Source: Histomonas meleagridis (Eukaryota > Parabasalia > Tritrichomonadida > Dientamoebidae). Taken from it: a DNA stretch of 64,000 nucleotides. This document shows positions 18,615 to 28,591 of this stretch, piece after piece. Location: the NCBI GenBank assembly GCA_020186115.1, contig WSYJ01000143.1, forward strand, positions 116,327-180,326. Direction: 5' to 3'. Under the pieces are notes generated by a model, which was given only the letters and a program-made list of their open reading frames with translations, was not told the origin of the DNA and ran no database searches. A program made the position numbers and the translations under genes. Position 1 is the stretch's first letter, and the number at the start of each line of letters is the position of its first letter.

Positions 18615-19955
18615 ATGGAGGAGCAGGGAATATTATCCATGCAATCTCCACAGAATAACATGGCTCTACGCCTAAAAATGAGAAGAGAGTTAGTACCCAA
18701 AATACAGGGAGATCCTGGATATGTGATAAATACTTTTATTCAATATTCTATGGACTATTTTCAAGTTCTTCAAGTTTTTACTACACTCCAATATCTTAAT
18801 CTATGTAAGAGCGGGATGAGCCTTGAACATCCTCATCAAATTGCCTTTGTAAATTATTCCATACTTTCACTTGCTTTAGATGGTCCTTTATCTGTTTGGG
18901 ATTTTCAGAAAGCGGTATCTAATCTTCGCTCATTAACAGAAGCTCCTGCTTATTTAATTCCACTTATTCAAGAAATCTTATCATTGATTGATACAGATTC
19001 AATTCCAGAAGAAACAGATGATTTCCAATATTATCCAGATGAAACAGAACATTTAGAAGGTGATCAAATTCCCATGTCAACGATTAATTTCAATAATATA
19101 TTTTCACAAGAACGACAATTCAATGAAGAACGCAAAAATTGTTTTTTATTTCTTCAAACCCTAAGTAATGGTGGCTCCTTAGATACTCTTTTTGCCTCTT
19201 TCCAAAATGCCACTCAAAATTTTGGCACTTTTTCCTTTATTTTTAATTTTTTCCATAACCAAAATGAAATATATCCCAAATTTGCGTCATTTATCATCTC
19301 GTTTGCTGTTGGCAGTGACATTCCAATCTTATTGCTCCAACGTACATATCAAAATTCGAATGTTGAGCAACACATCAAAAAAATTCTAACTGAAAATATT
19401 TCGGAATTTCCGAACTTACCCAAAATTAACGTTAGTAATGATTCAGATTTCATATCTAACTTTGGTCTAATGCTTGATACATTATCCGAACATACGAATC
19501 AATCGAAGTATTATTTACTTTCTTCATTTAATTACAATTCAACGAATTCATTTTCGCGTTTTACGAATGCATTAAATTTATATTACATACAATATCGAGT
19601 AATCGATTCGATATTTGCTGAGTGTGGAATCGAATTATTTGGTAACTTAAGTTGCGTTTCGTTAGTGCTTTTCCAATGGACAAAAAACATAAAATTCGAA
19701 GATTTGTTTAATGAGTTACCAAACGTCGAAGAATTCGTTGAAGTTGTTCAGTTCTTTTGGAACAATAAAATTTTGATTAAAATCATTAATAAGTTAAAGG
19801 GACAATTGTCGTATTTGTTCTCAATAGCTTCAAATAATACAAAGAAATTCGCTTCGATGCAAACTGCGGCAGATGTCTGCGCAATGAAATTGTTGAATTA
19901 TTTGAATAGAAATTACGTGTCTCCAGACCAAAATGTTTTTGCAGTAAAATTGTAA
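18615..19955 (+). CDS. hypothetical protein, helical, unrecognised
   Basis: A 446-residue protein from ATG 18615; an out-of-frame ATG lies 11 nt upstream, so transcription may start between them. The sequence is mostly helical in character with regularly spaced Leu/Phe, compatible with a HEAT/ARM-like or other alpha-solenoid repeat. An acidic stretch lies near residues 130-150. There is no signal peptide or membrane helix. I considered CCR4-NOT scaffold fragments but could not support it. Confidence 0.75.
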   Translation: MEEQGILSMQSPQNNMALRLKMRRELVPKIQGDPGYVINTFIQYSMDYFQVLQVFTTLQYLNLCKSGMSLEHPHQIAFVNYSILSLALDGPLSVWDFQKAVSNLRSLTEAPAYLIPLIQEILSLIDTDSIPEETDDFQYYPDETEHLEGDQIPMSTINFNNIFSQERQFNEERKNCFLFLQTLSNGGSLDTLFASFQNATQNFGTFSFIFNFFHNQNEIYPKFASFIISFAVGSDIPILLLQRTYQNSNVEQHIKKILTENISEFPNLPKINVSNDSDFISNFGLMLDTLSEHTNQSKYYLLSSFNYNSTNSFSRFTNALNLYYIQYRVIDSIFAECGIELFGNLSCVSLVLFQWTKNIKFEDLFNELPNVEEFVEVVQFFWNNKILIKIINKLKGQLSYLFSIASNNTKKFASMQTAADVCAMKLLNYLNRNYVSPDQNVFAVKL

Positions 19956-20480
19956 GAAATTTTTATGTTTTCGTGTGTAAATGTTTTAATTTATTGCGTT
20001 TTGATATATTTTAAGACACAGTGAAAAACTGTTTGCTTAAATACATCTGCGTATAATTGGGAATATATATATAACGATTTGATCACTAAATTGCAGAAGA
20101 TTTAAATTTTTACAATTGCATCAAATCGGAAGTAGTTAAAAACGATAATTTAAAAAAAAAAATTGTGTGTGAGATACAATGATATTATTTCATATTAATT
20201 CATTAAACGTGGAATGCATACATATGCTTTTTTTGCAGGTTGAAAAAGGCTTCTATGAATGATATTTTTATCAAGGTAAAGAATTTTTTACTATGTCAAT
20301 GTATGACTTGTTTTGTTATGTATACATTTAAAAAAAATCAAAGTTGTATCACATCTAAAGTTTTAGTATTGCGATATTATTCAAATAATCTCTGATAATA
20401 AAAGCAGTTTCTCAATCAGTTAATACAAGAAAGTTTGAAAATATTTTTTTTTGAGATGTGTTTACTGATTATTATATCAA
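19956..20480. other. convergent intergenic stretch
   Basis: Between the 446-residue gene and cysteine synthase. AT-rich; I see no gene, no structured RNA and no repeat. Confidence 0.5.
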
Positions 20481-21380
20481 TCATTCTTGATATAATACTG
20501 TAGATAAATACTTCTCACCACGATCAGGGAATAATACTACGATTACACTTCCAGAAGGTACATTTTCAACCAGTTGTAGTGTTGCAAGCATTGCTGCACC
20601 TGATGACATTCCGACGAATATACCTTCTTCCAAGGTAATCCTTCTTGCGACATCATAAGCGTCTTCAGTTTCGATCATAATAATTTCATCTACTTTACCT
20701 TCATCATAAATTGCAGGTATTATGGCTTCAGTCATATTCTTTAATCCTTGGATTTTATGACCTTTAACAGGTTGTGCTTCTATGATTTTAATGTTTGGAT
20801 TTAATTCTTTTAATCTCCTGCTAACGCCCATTAATGTACCAGAAGTGCCAATGGAACCAACAAAATGTGTAATTTTTCCTTGAGTTTGTTCCCATAGTTC
20901 TTTTCCAGTATGGTTATAATGTGCCAGATAATTATTTACATTAGAAAATTGATTTGGCATAAAATACTTTTCGGGACTTAAATTATAAATTTCATGCGCT
21001 TTTCGGATTGCTCCATCAGTACCTTCATTTGCAGGCGTAAGTATTATTTCGGCTCCAAATGATTTTAGGATTTTCCTTCTTTCAATCGAAACAGATTCAG
21101 GTAAAACAGTTATAACTTTGTAGCCCTTTAATTTACCAATCATTGATAAACCGATTCCAGTGTTTCCTGATGTTGCCTCTAAGATAATTTTATCTTTTCG
21201 AAGTTCTCCACTTTTCTCGGCTTCAATAATCATGTTAAGTGCAATACGATCTTTAACTGAACCTGTTGGATTATATCCTTCGAGTTTAGCATATACTTCA
21301 ATGTCACCTCGCTTGATAAGATGATTTAACCTAATAATTGGTGTATTACCAACTGTTTCAAGAACATTGTTAAAACGCAT
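20481..21380 (-). CDS. cysteine synthase (PLP-dependent, CysM/CysK family)
   Basis: A 299-residue fold-type II PLP enzyme. The Schiff-base Lys43 lies in NPTGSVKDR, the substrate loop is TSGNTG, the phosphate-binding loop is GTSGT, and the C-terminal SGAA and PDRGEKYLST motifs are all present. It makes cysteine from an activated serine (O-acetyl- or O-phosphoserine) and sulfide in the cytosol. Trichomonads rely on this route and lack trans-sulfuration and glutathione. The short length and GVSRRLKELNP region resemble the bacterial CysM branch, fitting an old bacterial origin. ATG 21380 gives the normal N-terminus. Confidence 0.93.
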   Translation of the reverse strand: MRFNNVLETVGNTPIIRLNHLIKRGDIEVYAKLEGYNPTGSVKDRIALNMIIEAEKSGELRKDKIILEATSGNTGIGLSMIGKLKGYKVITVLPESVSIERRKILKSFGAEIILTPANEGTDGAIRKAHEIYNLSPEKYFMPNQFSNVNNYLAHYNHTGKELWEQTQGKITHFVGSIGTSGTLMGVSRRLKELNPNIKIIEAQPVKGHKIQGLKNMTEAIIPAIYDEGKVDEIIMIETEDAYDVARRITLEEGIFVGMSSGAAMLATLQLVENVPSGSVIVVLFPDRGEKYLSTVLYQE

Positions 21381-21869
21381 AATATAAAAATGGAATGTTA
21401 TCCGTTCAATTCAATTTGGTCAAATAAATTGAACGAATGTCAGGCCAATCAGATTGCAAATTCAGATTCAATTTTTCAACATATGTCCCATCATAATTGC
21501 TTGAATTTGAGAAGTTCGATAAGAAGAATTAAACCAAAATAAATCGTTTTCGGTTACATTGAATGAAGTTGTGAATATTTGTTCAAACTTTGTACAAAGT
21601 TTATAACAAAACGAACGACGGGACAATCAAAATAAATTCATAAAAATAAAATCTGTCTTAGCTTAAGTTTTATGAAGAATTAGCTAATTTTGAAGTTCAT
21701 ATGAGATACAAAAATGTGATACCGATATGAAGTATTTTATTATAATATAAATATCAAATTATTAAAATAAATCAAATAAATTTTAAAATATTATAACAAA
21801 TTTCAAAATAAAAAAATAAGATCAAATTTATTTAGATAAAATTCAAAACATTAAATTTCAAAACAAACA
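21381..21869. other. AT-rich intergenic stretch
   Basis: Upstream of cysteine synthase. TTCAATTCAATTTGG and CAATCAGATTGC elements occur near 21400-21455. Otherwise AT-rich without visible genes. Confidence 0.4.
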
Positions 21870-22725
21870 TTGCACATGTTCAACATTCTCTGAATATGAA
21901 GCAAAAAGCAAAACATTCTTTGTAACTTGATTATTTTGAAGAAAGTATTTAACAAGTTATAAATTTCCAGTTTCCAATGATTCATTAACAATATAATTAT
22001 TAGTTTCCATGCTTCCTAAAATTATAAAATTTCATAATAATCAATATCAATGCAAGCACACACCAAATCATTGATTTTATCTCTGTTTTTAATTCCAAAT
22101 AAAGTGTTTGTTTGCTTTGACTGCATATCTTTTAAATTTTTTTCATTAATATTTATGAAAATGCTTTATAAGGAATATATTTCCGATTCTTGCGAATTCA
22201 TTAATAATATCATTATTAGTTTTCATTCCTTCTTTGTGTAATATCAGAAACACATCCAAATTATTATATGAAACACATTTCTTTCCTAACTCTTCTAAAT
22301 TGTTAATATCTTCATTTCGATTATCTTAAAGATATTTTAAGATATTATTTTTATGGAATTTAATTGCTGCTTTATAAGCATCTTTAAATGTTGAATGATT
22401 TTGTTCACATAAATGAATGATTTCTTCATTTCCATTTGCAACAGCATATTTACCTGTGTTTTCTAATTTAGAACCATTCATAAGTAAATATTTAAAACAT
22501 TGAATTTATCCAAAAAATGCTGCATAATCAATTAATGAAACGAAATGATTAATAAAATCACAACTTTCATAAACTGATAATTCGATTTCTTTATTAAAAT
22601 TAAAATTTGTTTGTGATGAAATTTCTTGAAGTTTTTCGATTTCATCATTTCGAATTATTTTTGTAATTTCATTCAGATTAACCTCTTCTCCAAATTTTTA
22701 TATATTTTGATGATTTTTTATGTAA
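21870..22725 (-). pseudogene. DUF3447/ankyrin relic, partial duplicate of the 26-28 kb gene
   Basis: On the minus strand, 22160-22690 is nearly identical in order and sequence to 27080-27600 inside the intact-looking DUF3447 exon, but with indels and stops (for example TTAAAGATATTTTAAGATATT near 22325 and ATTTATCC near 22505, where the relative has GATCC). A further diverged piece at about 21874-21992 matches the end of the same domain (NESLETGNL...LVKYFLQNN). No start or ankyrin array survives. This is a recent local duplication that was truncated. Confidence 0.8.
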
Positions 22726-23477
22726 AATGCATTGTTGTTAAATTTATGAGAGTTTTTCCTTCCAAGGAAATTTCCTTGATGCCTTACGTTTCAGCTCTGC
22801 AAACATATTCCGATAGCTAAATCAATTAAACATGTATCAACAATAGTTATACAAGTGAACTGACAAGCTTTCTGTATCTTTTTTGACTGATTTATTTGCA
22901 AGTTTCTTGCAAATGTGTTCTTGGTTTTACCCATTTATTTCTTTTTGTCATTACAAATCTTTCTAAAGAATTTAGGTTCAATAAAGAAATTTGAATTTTG
23001 AGGTGTAAAACTAGTATCACTGGCTTCTAATATAACATGATAAATATTGATGAATAGTGATCAATAATTTTAAATTATGACTATACTTACATTAAACATT
23101 AACTCCTTCTGAATGAAATGGGATAAACTTTATTAAAATCAAAAAATATTTTTTATATATAAGATACATTGATATGGGTTTTGCATACAAAAAGCAAATC
23201 GCATGATATTAACGATTATTTAATGAGATATTTTCATTTTACTACTCACTTTTTGAATTGAAAAAACATCAGCGGTTTTACCGGAATTCAGGTAACCCTG
23301 TAAAACCGCCCAAAATTATTGAACTGCTTTTGATCGTTCATATAACAGCTCATTGAAATTGTAAACACATCACAATAAAAGTGCCAGGTGATAGCGAACG
23401 TTAAGAACGATTGACATTCATAAACCGTTTTCGCCTTGTCAAATTTTATCGGAAATTGTTCACTTCACTTTGCTTTT
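22726..23477. other. intergenic region upstream of malic enzyme
   Basis: Contains a perfect 16-bp palindrome CAAGGAAATTTCCTTG (22763-22778), the 10-bp-arm inverted repeat at 23272-23309, AAAAGTGCCAGG (23377-23388), GCGAACGTTAAGAACG (about 23394-23409) and AAACCGTTTTCGCC (about 23422-23435). The density of AACG/CCGTT words near the malic enzyme start suggests a strong promoter. No gene is visible. Confidence 0.45.
23272..23309. promoter_or_regulatory. inverted repeat, 10-bp perfect arms, 18-nt loop
   Basis: GCGGTTTTAC (23272-23281) and GTAAAACCGC (23300-23309) are exact reverse complements. The repeat lies about 170 bp upstream of the malic enzyme ATG. Each arm contains an AAACCGC/GCGGTTT word of Myb-site type, so a paired protein-binding site is more likely than an RNA hairpin. 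Confidence 0.5.
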
Positions 23478-24659
23478 ATGACAAACTACGCTCAAGAATC
23501 ATTAAAGCTTCACCAACAACTTAAAGGTAAACTCGAAGTTAAGTGCCGTGCACCAGTTACTAACAAAGAAGAATTGTCTCTTGCTTATACCCCAGGTGTC
23601 GCACAACCATGTCTCGAAATTCAAAAGAACGTCGACCTTTCATATGAACTTACAAGAAGGTGGAACACAGTAGCTGTTGTTACAGATGGTACAGCTGTTC
23701 TTGGTTTAGGTGATATCGGACCAGAAGCTGGTATGCCAGTCATGGAAGGTAAATGCGTTCTCTTTAAGTCTTTTGGCGATGTTGATGCTATTCCACTTTG
23801 CATCCGATCAAAGAATGTCGAAGATATTTGCCACACCGTTGAATTAATTGCTGGTTCCTTCGGTGGTATCAACCTCGAAGATATCAGTGCTCCACGTTGC
23901 TTCGAAATCGAACGCCGTCTTAAGCAAACATGCGATATTCCAATCTATCATGATGACCAACATGGCACAGCTGTTGTTACACTTGCTGCCCTTACAAATG
24001 CCCTTCGTATTGTTGGCAAGAAGATCGAAGACATCAAAGTTGTCACATCAGGAGCTGGTGCAGCAGGCATTGCTATCATCAAACTTTTGATTGCTCGTGG
24101 TCTTAACCCAAAGAATGTCATCATGACCGATCGTATGGGCGCCATCTATGAAGGACGTGAAGGTCTTAATCCAGAGAAGGAAGAAATCGCCAAGATCACA
24201 AACTCCGAGAAGCTTTCTGGTTCACTTGCCGATGTCCTTAAGGGCGCTGATGTCTTCATTGGTGTATCTGCACCGAAGACAGTCACTAAGGAAATGGTTA
24301 AATCGATGGCACCAAATGCAGTTCTCTTCCCAATGGCCAACCCAACACCAGAAATCATGCCAAACGAAGCACTTGAGGCCGGCGCTGCTGTTGTTGGCAC
24401 AGGCCGCTCTGATTTCCCCAACCAAATCAACAACGTTCTTGCATTCCCAGCAATATTCCGTGGCGCACTCGATGTCCGTGCGAAGGATATCAATGACGAA
24501 ATGAACATCGCTGCTGCAAACGCTATCGCTGACCTTGTTTCCCCAGAAGAACTTAATAAGGATTACATCTTACCTAAGCCCTTCGACCCACGCGTTAAAG
24601 ACGCTGTCAGCAAAGCAGTCGCTGAAGCAGCACGCAAGTCTGGAGTCGCAAGGATCTAA
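23478..24659 (+). CDS. malic enzyme (decarboxylating), short bacterial-type
   Basis: 393 residues from ATG 23478 (MTNYAQESLK); the frame upstream has no ATG. It is the ~40-kDa bacterial-type malic enzyme rather than the ~60-kDa eukaryotic form. YTPGVAQPC carries the catalytic Tyr, GKCVLFKSFGDVDA the Lys, HDDQHGTA the metal-binding region, and TSGAGAAGIA the dinucleotide-binding glycine loop. It converts malate to pyruvate with NAD(P)H production. There is no evident hydrogenosomal presequence at this start, so cytosolic location is inferred. Codons are markedly GC-rich relative to neighbours (CTT/GTC/AAG/CCA preference), as expected for a highly expressed gene. The stop sits in CTAAATAAA, matching TAAA-type polyadenylation. 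Confidence 0.93.
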   Translation: MTNYAQESLKLHQQLKGKLEVKCRAPVTNKEELSLAYTPGVAQPCLEIQKNVDLSYELTRRWNTVAVVTDGTAVLGLGDIGPEAGMPVMEGKCVLFKSFGDVDAIPLCIRSKNVEDICHTVELIAGSFGGINLEDISAPRCFEIERRLKQTCDIPIYHDDQHGTAVVTLAALTNALRIVGKKIEDIKVVTSGAGAAGIAIIKLLIARGLNPKNVIMTDRMGAIYEGREGLNPEKEEIAKITNSEKLSGSLADVLKGADVFIGVSAPKTVTKEMVKSMAPNAVLFPMANPTPEIMPNEALEAGAAVVGTGRSDFPNQINNVLAFPAIFRGALDVRAKDINDEMNIAAANAIADLVSPEELNKDYILPKPFDPRVKDAVSKAVAEAARKSGVARI

Positions 24660-24690
24660 ATAAAAGCCACATTCACTGAGTTTTCATTGA

Positions 24691-25170
24691 GTTTGTAATA
24701 ATTTGTTTTCTTAATGAAGTGTTTGTCGTAATTTGTTTTCATAATGAAGTGTTTGTAATAATTTGTTTTCATAATGAAGTGTTTGTAATAATTTGTTTTC
24801 ATAATGAAGTGTTTGTAATAATTTGTTTTCTTAATGAAGTGTTTGTAGTAATTTGTTTTCATAATGAAGTGTTTGTAGTAATTTGTTTTCTTAATGAAGT
24901 GTTTGTAGTAATTTGTTTTCATAATGAAGTGTTTGTAGTAATTTGTTTTCTTAATGAAGTGTTTGTAGTAATTTGTTTTCATAATGAAGTGTTTGTAGTA
25001 ATTTGTTTTCTTAATGAAGTGTTTGTAATAATTTGTTTTCTTAATGAATTGTTTGTAATAATTTGTTTTCTTAATGAATTGTTTGTAATAATTTGTTTTC
25101 TTAATGAATTGTTTGTAATAATTTGTTTTCTTAATGAAGTGTTTGTAATAATTTGTTTTCTTAATGAATT
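24691..25170. repeat. minisatellite: 16 x 30 bp
   Basis: Exactly 480 bp of tandem 30-bp units, consensus GTTTGTARTAATTTGTTTTC followed by (A/T)TAATGAA(G/T)T. Variant units (CATAATGAAGT versus CTTAATGAAGT) alternate over the central part, giving a 60-bp higher-order period; the last units carry GAATT. It starts 32 bp after the malic enzyme stop. Because 30 is a multiple of three, long open frames appear on both strands, but these are artefacts of the repeat. Confidence 0.97.
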
Positions 25171-25299
25171 GTTTTTTCGAATTCTTCTATATTTTTGATT
25201 TTAGAAATTGTATATTAATAAATATATTATTCAGATAAATAAATAATTTAAAGATTTCCACATGTTACTGAATTTTATAATTTAATTTATATTTGATTC

Positions 25300-25525
25300 A
25301 TTCTTAAGTAAATATTTAATAAATATAGAAAATGTTGAATAATCAATTAATTAAACACAATATTTAATAAATGAACAACTTTCATAAAGGAATAGTTTAA
25401 TTGCTTGATTTAAATTAAAATTTATTTATGATGATATTTATTGAAGCTTCTAGATTTCATCACTTTAAATTATTTTTATTAGGATTACTTCTTTCTTCAG
25501 AGTTAACTCCTTAAGAAACGCAGTT
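25300..25525 (-). pseudogene. strongly decayed DUF3447 relic
   Basis: The minus strand still follows the order of the DUF3447 domain (compare 27400-27640): matching AAATATTTAATAAATATAG, AACAACTTTCATAAAG and GATGATATTTATTGAAGC segments, with many stops and indels. Older than the relic at 21.9-22.7 kb. Confidence 0.6.
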
Positions 25526-26123
25526 CCATCATTTAAAAGCTTTTTAAAATGTTCTGGGACTTCACTAAAATTTTTCACATCAATTAAACCTATTTCAATC
25601 ATTTATCTGGATTAACTCATTTTTAATATATTTTTTATAATGATCCGGATCAAGCAATTGCTTTTAAAAGTTATTTGGTATTTTTAATATAATATTGGGA
25701 AATATGTAAAAATTAAATTTAAATAAATTTAGATTTAATTTTATAGTATGCGCAATATTTTGATTGAAAACCTTTTATTATATTTGGAAAAGCCAAATTT
25801 CTGATTAAAAAGAATTAATGTATATAACATGGGGGTGATTTAACGGTCGTTTAAATTGATTTTAACGGCTACCAGATAGTTTAAATATTTTGTCAATTCC
25901 CGCTTTTTGAATCGAGTATGATCGTCATCAAAAGTGCAGAAACATTTTCACTAACATTTATTTTTTTTTTGAGAATGTTCACCATTCCTTCATGTAGTAA
26001 ATGTAAGAAAAGTTAATATAGTAATTTTAAATCAAAATTATATAAATTATAAGAAATAATTTGATTTTAGATATGATGTTCATTTTTTAAACCAAGTGTT
26101 TTCTAAATGATATTATTATATTA
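25526..26123. other. intergenic stretch with AACGG words
   Basis: AT-rich, with TAACGGTCG (about 25840), TTAACGGCTACC (about 25862) and ATCGAGTATGATCGTC. These are Myb-site-like words, but no intact gene starts nearby. They may be remains of a promoter for the relic at 25.3 kb. Confidence 0.35.
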
Positions 26124-26967
26124 CTAAATATCAATTCCTTCTTGTTCAAGGAGTATTTTAACTATTTTTGTATGACCTTCTCTAGATGCTAAATTAAGTG
26201 CTGTTTCAAATAATTTAAATTATTTCCAAATATTATTTTGAAATATTAAATTATTAAAATAAATTTTAAATATAACAAATAAATACTTTTAGCATTAATA
26301 TCAATTCCTTCTTGGTTAAGAAGTAATTTAACTATTTCTGTATGACCTACATAAGATGCAAACATAAGTGCTGTACGAAATACTTTAAATAATTTCCAAA
26401 TATTATTTTGAAATCCAAAATTATTAAAATAGATATTAAATAAAACAAATAAATATTTTTAGCATTAATATCAATTCCTTTTTGTGCAATAAGTAATTTA
26501 ACTATTTCTATATTACCATTATAAGATGCAACAATAAGTGCTGTATTAAATATTTTAAATAATTTCCAAATATTATCTTGAAACATCAAATTATTAAAAT
26601 AAATTTTAACAAAAACAAATAAATACCTTTAGCATTAATATCAATTCCTTCATGTTCAAGAAGTAATTTAACGATTTCTATGTTACCACTTTCAGCTGCT
26701 AATACAAGTGCTGTATAAAATATTTTAAATAATTTCCAAATATTATTTTTAAATATAAATTTATTAAAACAAATATTAAATAAAACAAATAAGTGTTTTT
26801 AGCATTAATATCAATTCCTTCTTGTTCAAGAAGTAAATTAACTATTTCTATATTACCATATAATGATGCAAACATAAGTGCTGTATTAAATATTTTAAAT
26901 AATTTCCAAATATTATCTTGAAATTCTAAATTATTAAAATAAATTTTAAATAAAACAAATAAATATT
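26124..26967 (-). repeat. 170-bp periodic ankyrin unit + spacer array
   Basis: Units start at 26884, 26714, 26544, 26374 and 26204, so the period is exactly 170 bp with no length change. Spacers share a 5' part like NNT-ATTTATTTGTT, a middle TTTTAATAATTT, then AATATTTGGAAATTATTTAAA and a 3' ACAG just inside the next unit. Coding halves vary at the usual ankyrin surface positions. Confidence 0.92.
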
Positions 26968-28119
26968 TTTAGCATTAATATCAATTCCTTCTTGTTTTAA
27001 AATATGTTTCACAAGTTCAATATTTCCTGATGCTGATGAAAAAACCAAAATATCTTTTGGAATTTCATTTTCTCGAAGAAAATGTTTTATAAGGAATATA
27101 TTTCCGACTCTTGCGAATTCATTAATAATATCATTATTAATTTTCATTCCTTCTTTGTGTAATATCAGAAACACATCCAAATTATTATATGAAACACATT
27201 TCTTTCCTAACTCTTCTAAATTGTTAATATCTTCATTTCGATTATCATAAAGATATTTAGAGATATTATTTTTATGGAATTTAATTGCTGCTTTATAAGC
27301 ATCTTTAAACGTTGAATGATTTTGTTCACATAAATGAATGATTTCTTCATTTCCATTTGCAACAGCATATTTACCTGTGTTTTCTAATTTAGAACCATTC
27401 ATAAGTAAATATTTAAAACATTGAATTGATCCAAAAAATGCTGCATAATCAATTAATGAAACATCTCTTTTATTAATAAATGAACATCTTTCATAAAGTG
27501 ATGGTTCTATTGTTTGATTATAATCAAAATTTGTTTGTGATGATATTTCTTGAAGTTTTTCGATTTCATCATTTCGAATTATTTTTGTAATTTCATTCGG
27601 ATTATGTCCTTCTTTAATTAATTTTTTATGAAGTTCCCAATCATTCTTTGATAACACTTCATAATTTTCGAAAAAATATTTAAACTGTTCATCATTTTTA
27701 TAATGATTATATAATAAATTTTTATTTAAATTATAATGAGCAAAATAAGGAGTAAATAAAATGAAAAATTTTGGCTTAAAATATTCATTCTCAAGAATTT
27801 CGTTAATGAGATATCTTGCTTCATTTGTGTATTTTTTTGCAAGAAAATGATATAGAACATCAAACATTTTATTGTTTTCATTTAACATTTTTTCAAGCTC
27901 ATTAAGAAAATCAAATATTATATTAGAATTAACTATTTGTGCTACAAATGATGTATATATTCCATGACTTGTCACTATATTAAAAGAATATGGATAATTA
28001 TCATCAAATATATCAAACATTCTTTGCACTGATTGAGAAATATTTTCTTCATTTAAATCATAAATAATTCTATTGATTAATTGATATATTTCCCACTCCT
28101 TCATTTCTTGCTTTTCCAT
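26124..28119 (-). CDS. DUF3447/ankyrin-repeat protein, six frame-intact blocks separated by 83-nt spacers
   Basis: Block 1 (28119-26968) codes about 384 residues: a helical N-terminus, the DUF3447 core (DWELHKKLIKEGHNPNE, EKLQEISSQTNF, AIKFHKNN) and the first ankyrin unit ending GIDINAK. Five more 29-codon ankyrin units follow at 26884-26798, 26714-26628, 26544-26458, 26374-26288 and 26204-26127. Each opens ACA GCA CTT and ends GCT AAA, except the last, which ends in its own TAG (26124-26126). Every spacer is exactly 83 nt with in-frame stops. All six blocks are open in the ankyrin frame, so I model one spliced gene. Without splicing the protein would end at 26926 within spacer 1. ATG 28119 is the first ATG of the frame. 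Function is unknown; probably an intracellular scaffold. Confidence 0.65.
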
Positions 28120-28591
28120 TGTGAATGAGTAATCATTCAATTATTTCAATTGCGCTCAAAAAGTTTTGATTGTAAACTTTACCTTAAAGTATGGTTTTGA
28201 TCGAGTGACAAATCACAACGACTTGTTTTAAATTTGCTTTTGCTTAAACCTCATATAGCAGTAAATTATAAAATACGGTAGTTTTATATATCACTATAAA
28301 TATTTGTGATTTTAAAATCACTTTTGTTTATTTCTTTAGTCTGAATTACTTCTAGGTAACTTAAATATAAAATGTTGTCTTCATTTTGTGAACAAAATGT
28401 GAAAGAATTAAAAAATAACAACGATTTATAGAAGTCATATCTGACACAAAATCAGTGGCTTAAAAATAACAAATCCTTAAAGCCACTTTTGTCGCGGTTA
28501 TTTCAATAATTTACGCCAAAGTGAATATTACGATAGGTAATTGTATCGTTCATATGTAAAATTTTTTCTCATCCAAAAAAGAGTCTTTCAG
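28120..28591. other. divergent intergenic region upstream of GH31 and the ankyrin gene
   Basis: Contains AAAGCCACTTTTGTCGCGG (about 28479-28497), TTACGATAGG and TGTATCGTTC (28529-28550), which are variants of the recurring promoter words. No gene is seen. Confidence 0.4.

Noticed and set aside
18615-19955. CCR4-NOT scaffold (CNOT1-like) identity for the 446-residue protein.
   Set aside because: Only general helical character is shared; no signature residues could be aligned.
24656-25198. Long open frames on both strands through the minisatellite (CFHNEVFVII-type and TNYYKHFIMK-type repeats).
   Set aside because: They arise because the 30-bp unit is a multiple of three without stops; there is no independent sign of coding.
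26205-26967. Assigning exact GT-AG introns to the ankyrin spacers.
   Set aside because: GT occurs at the unit end in only two of five spacers (GTATTT); a shared GTT further inside gives the wrong phase with the ACAG acceptor. Boundaries are left open.
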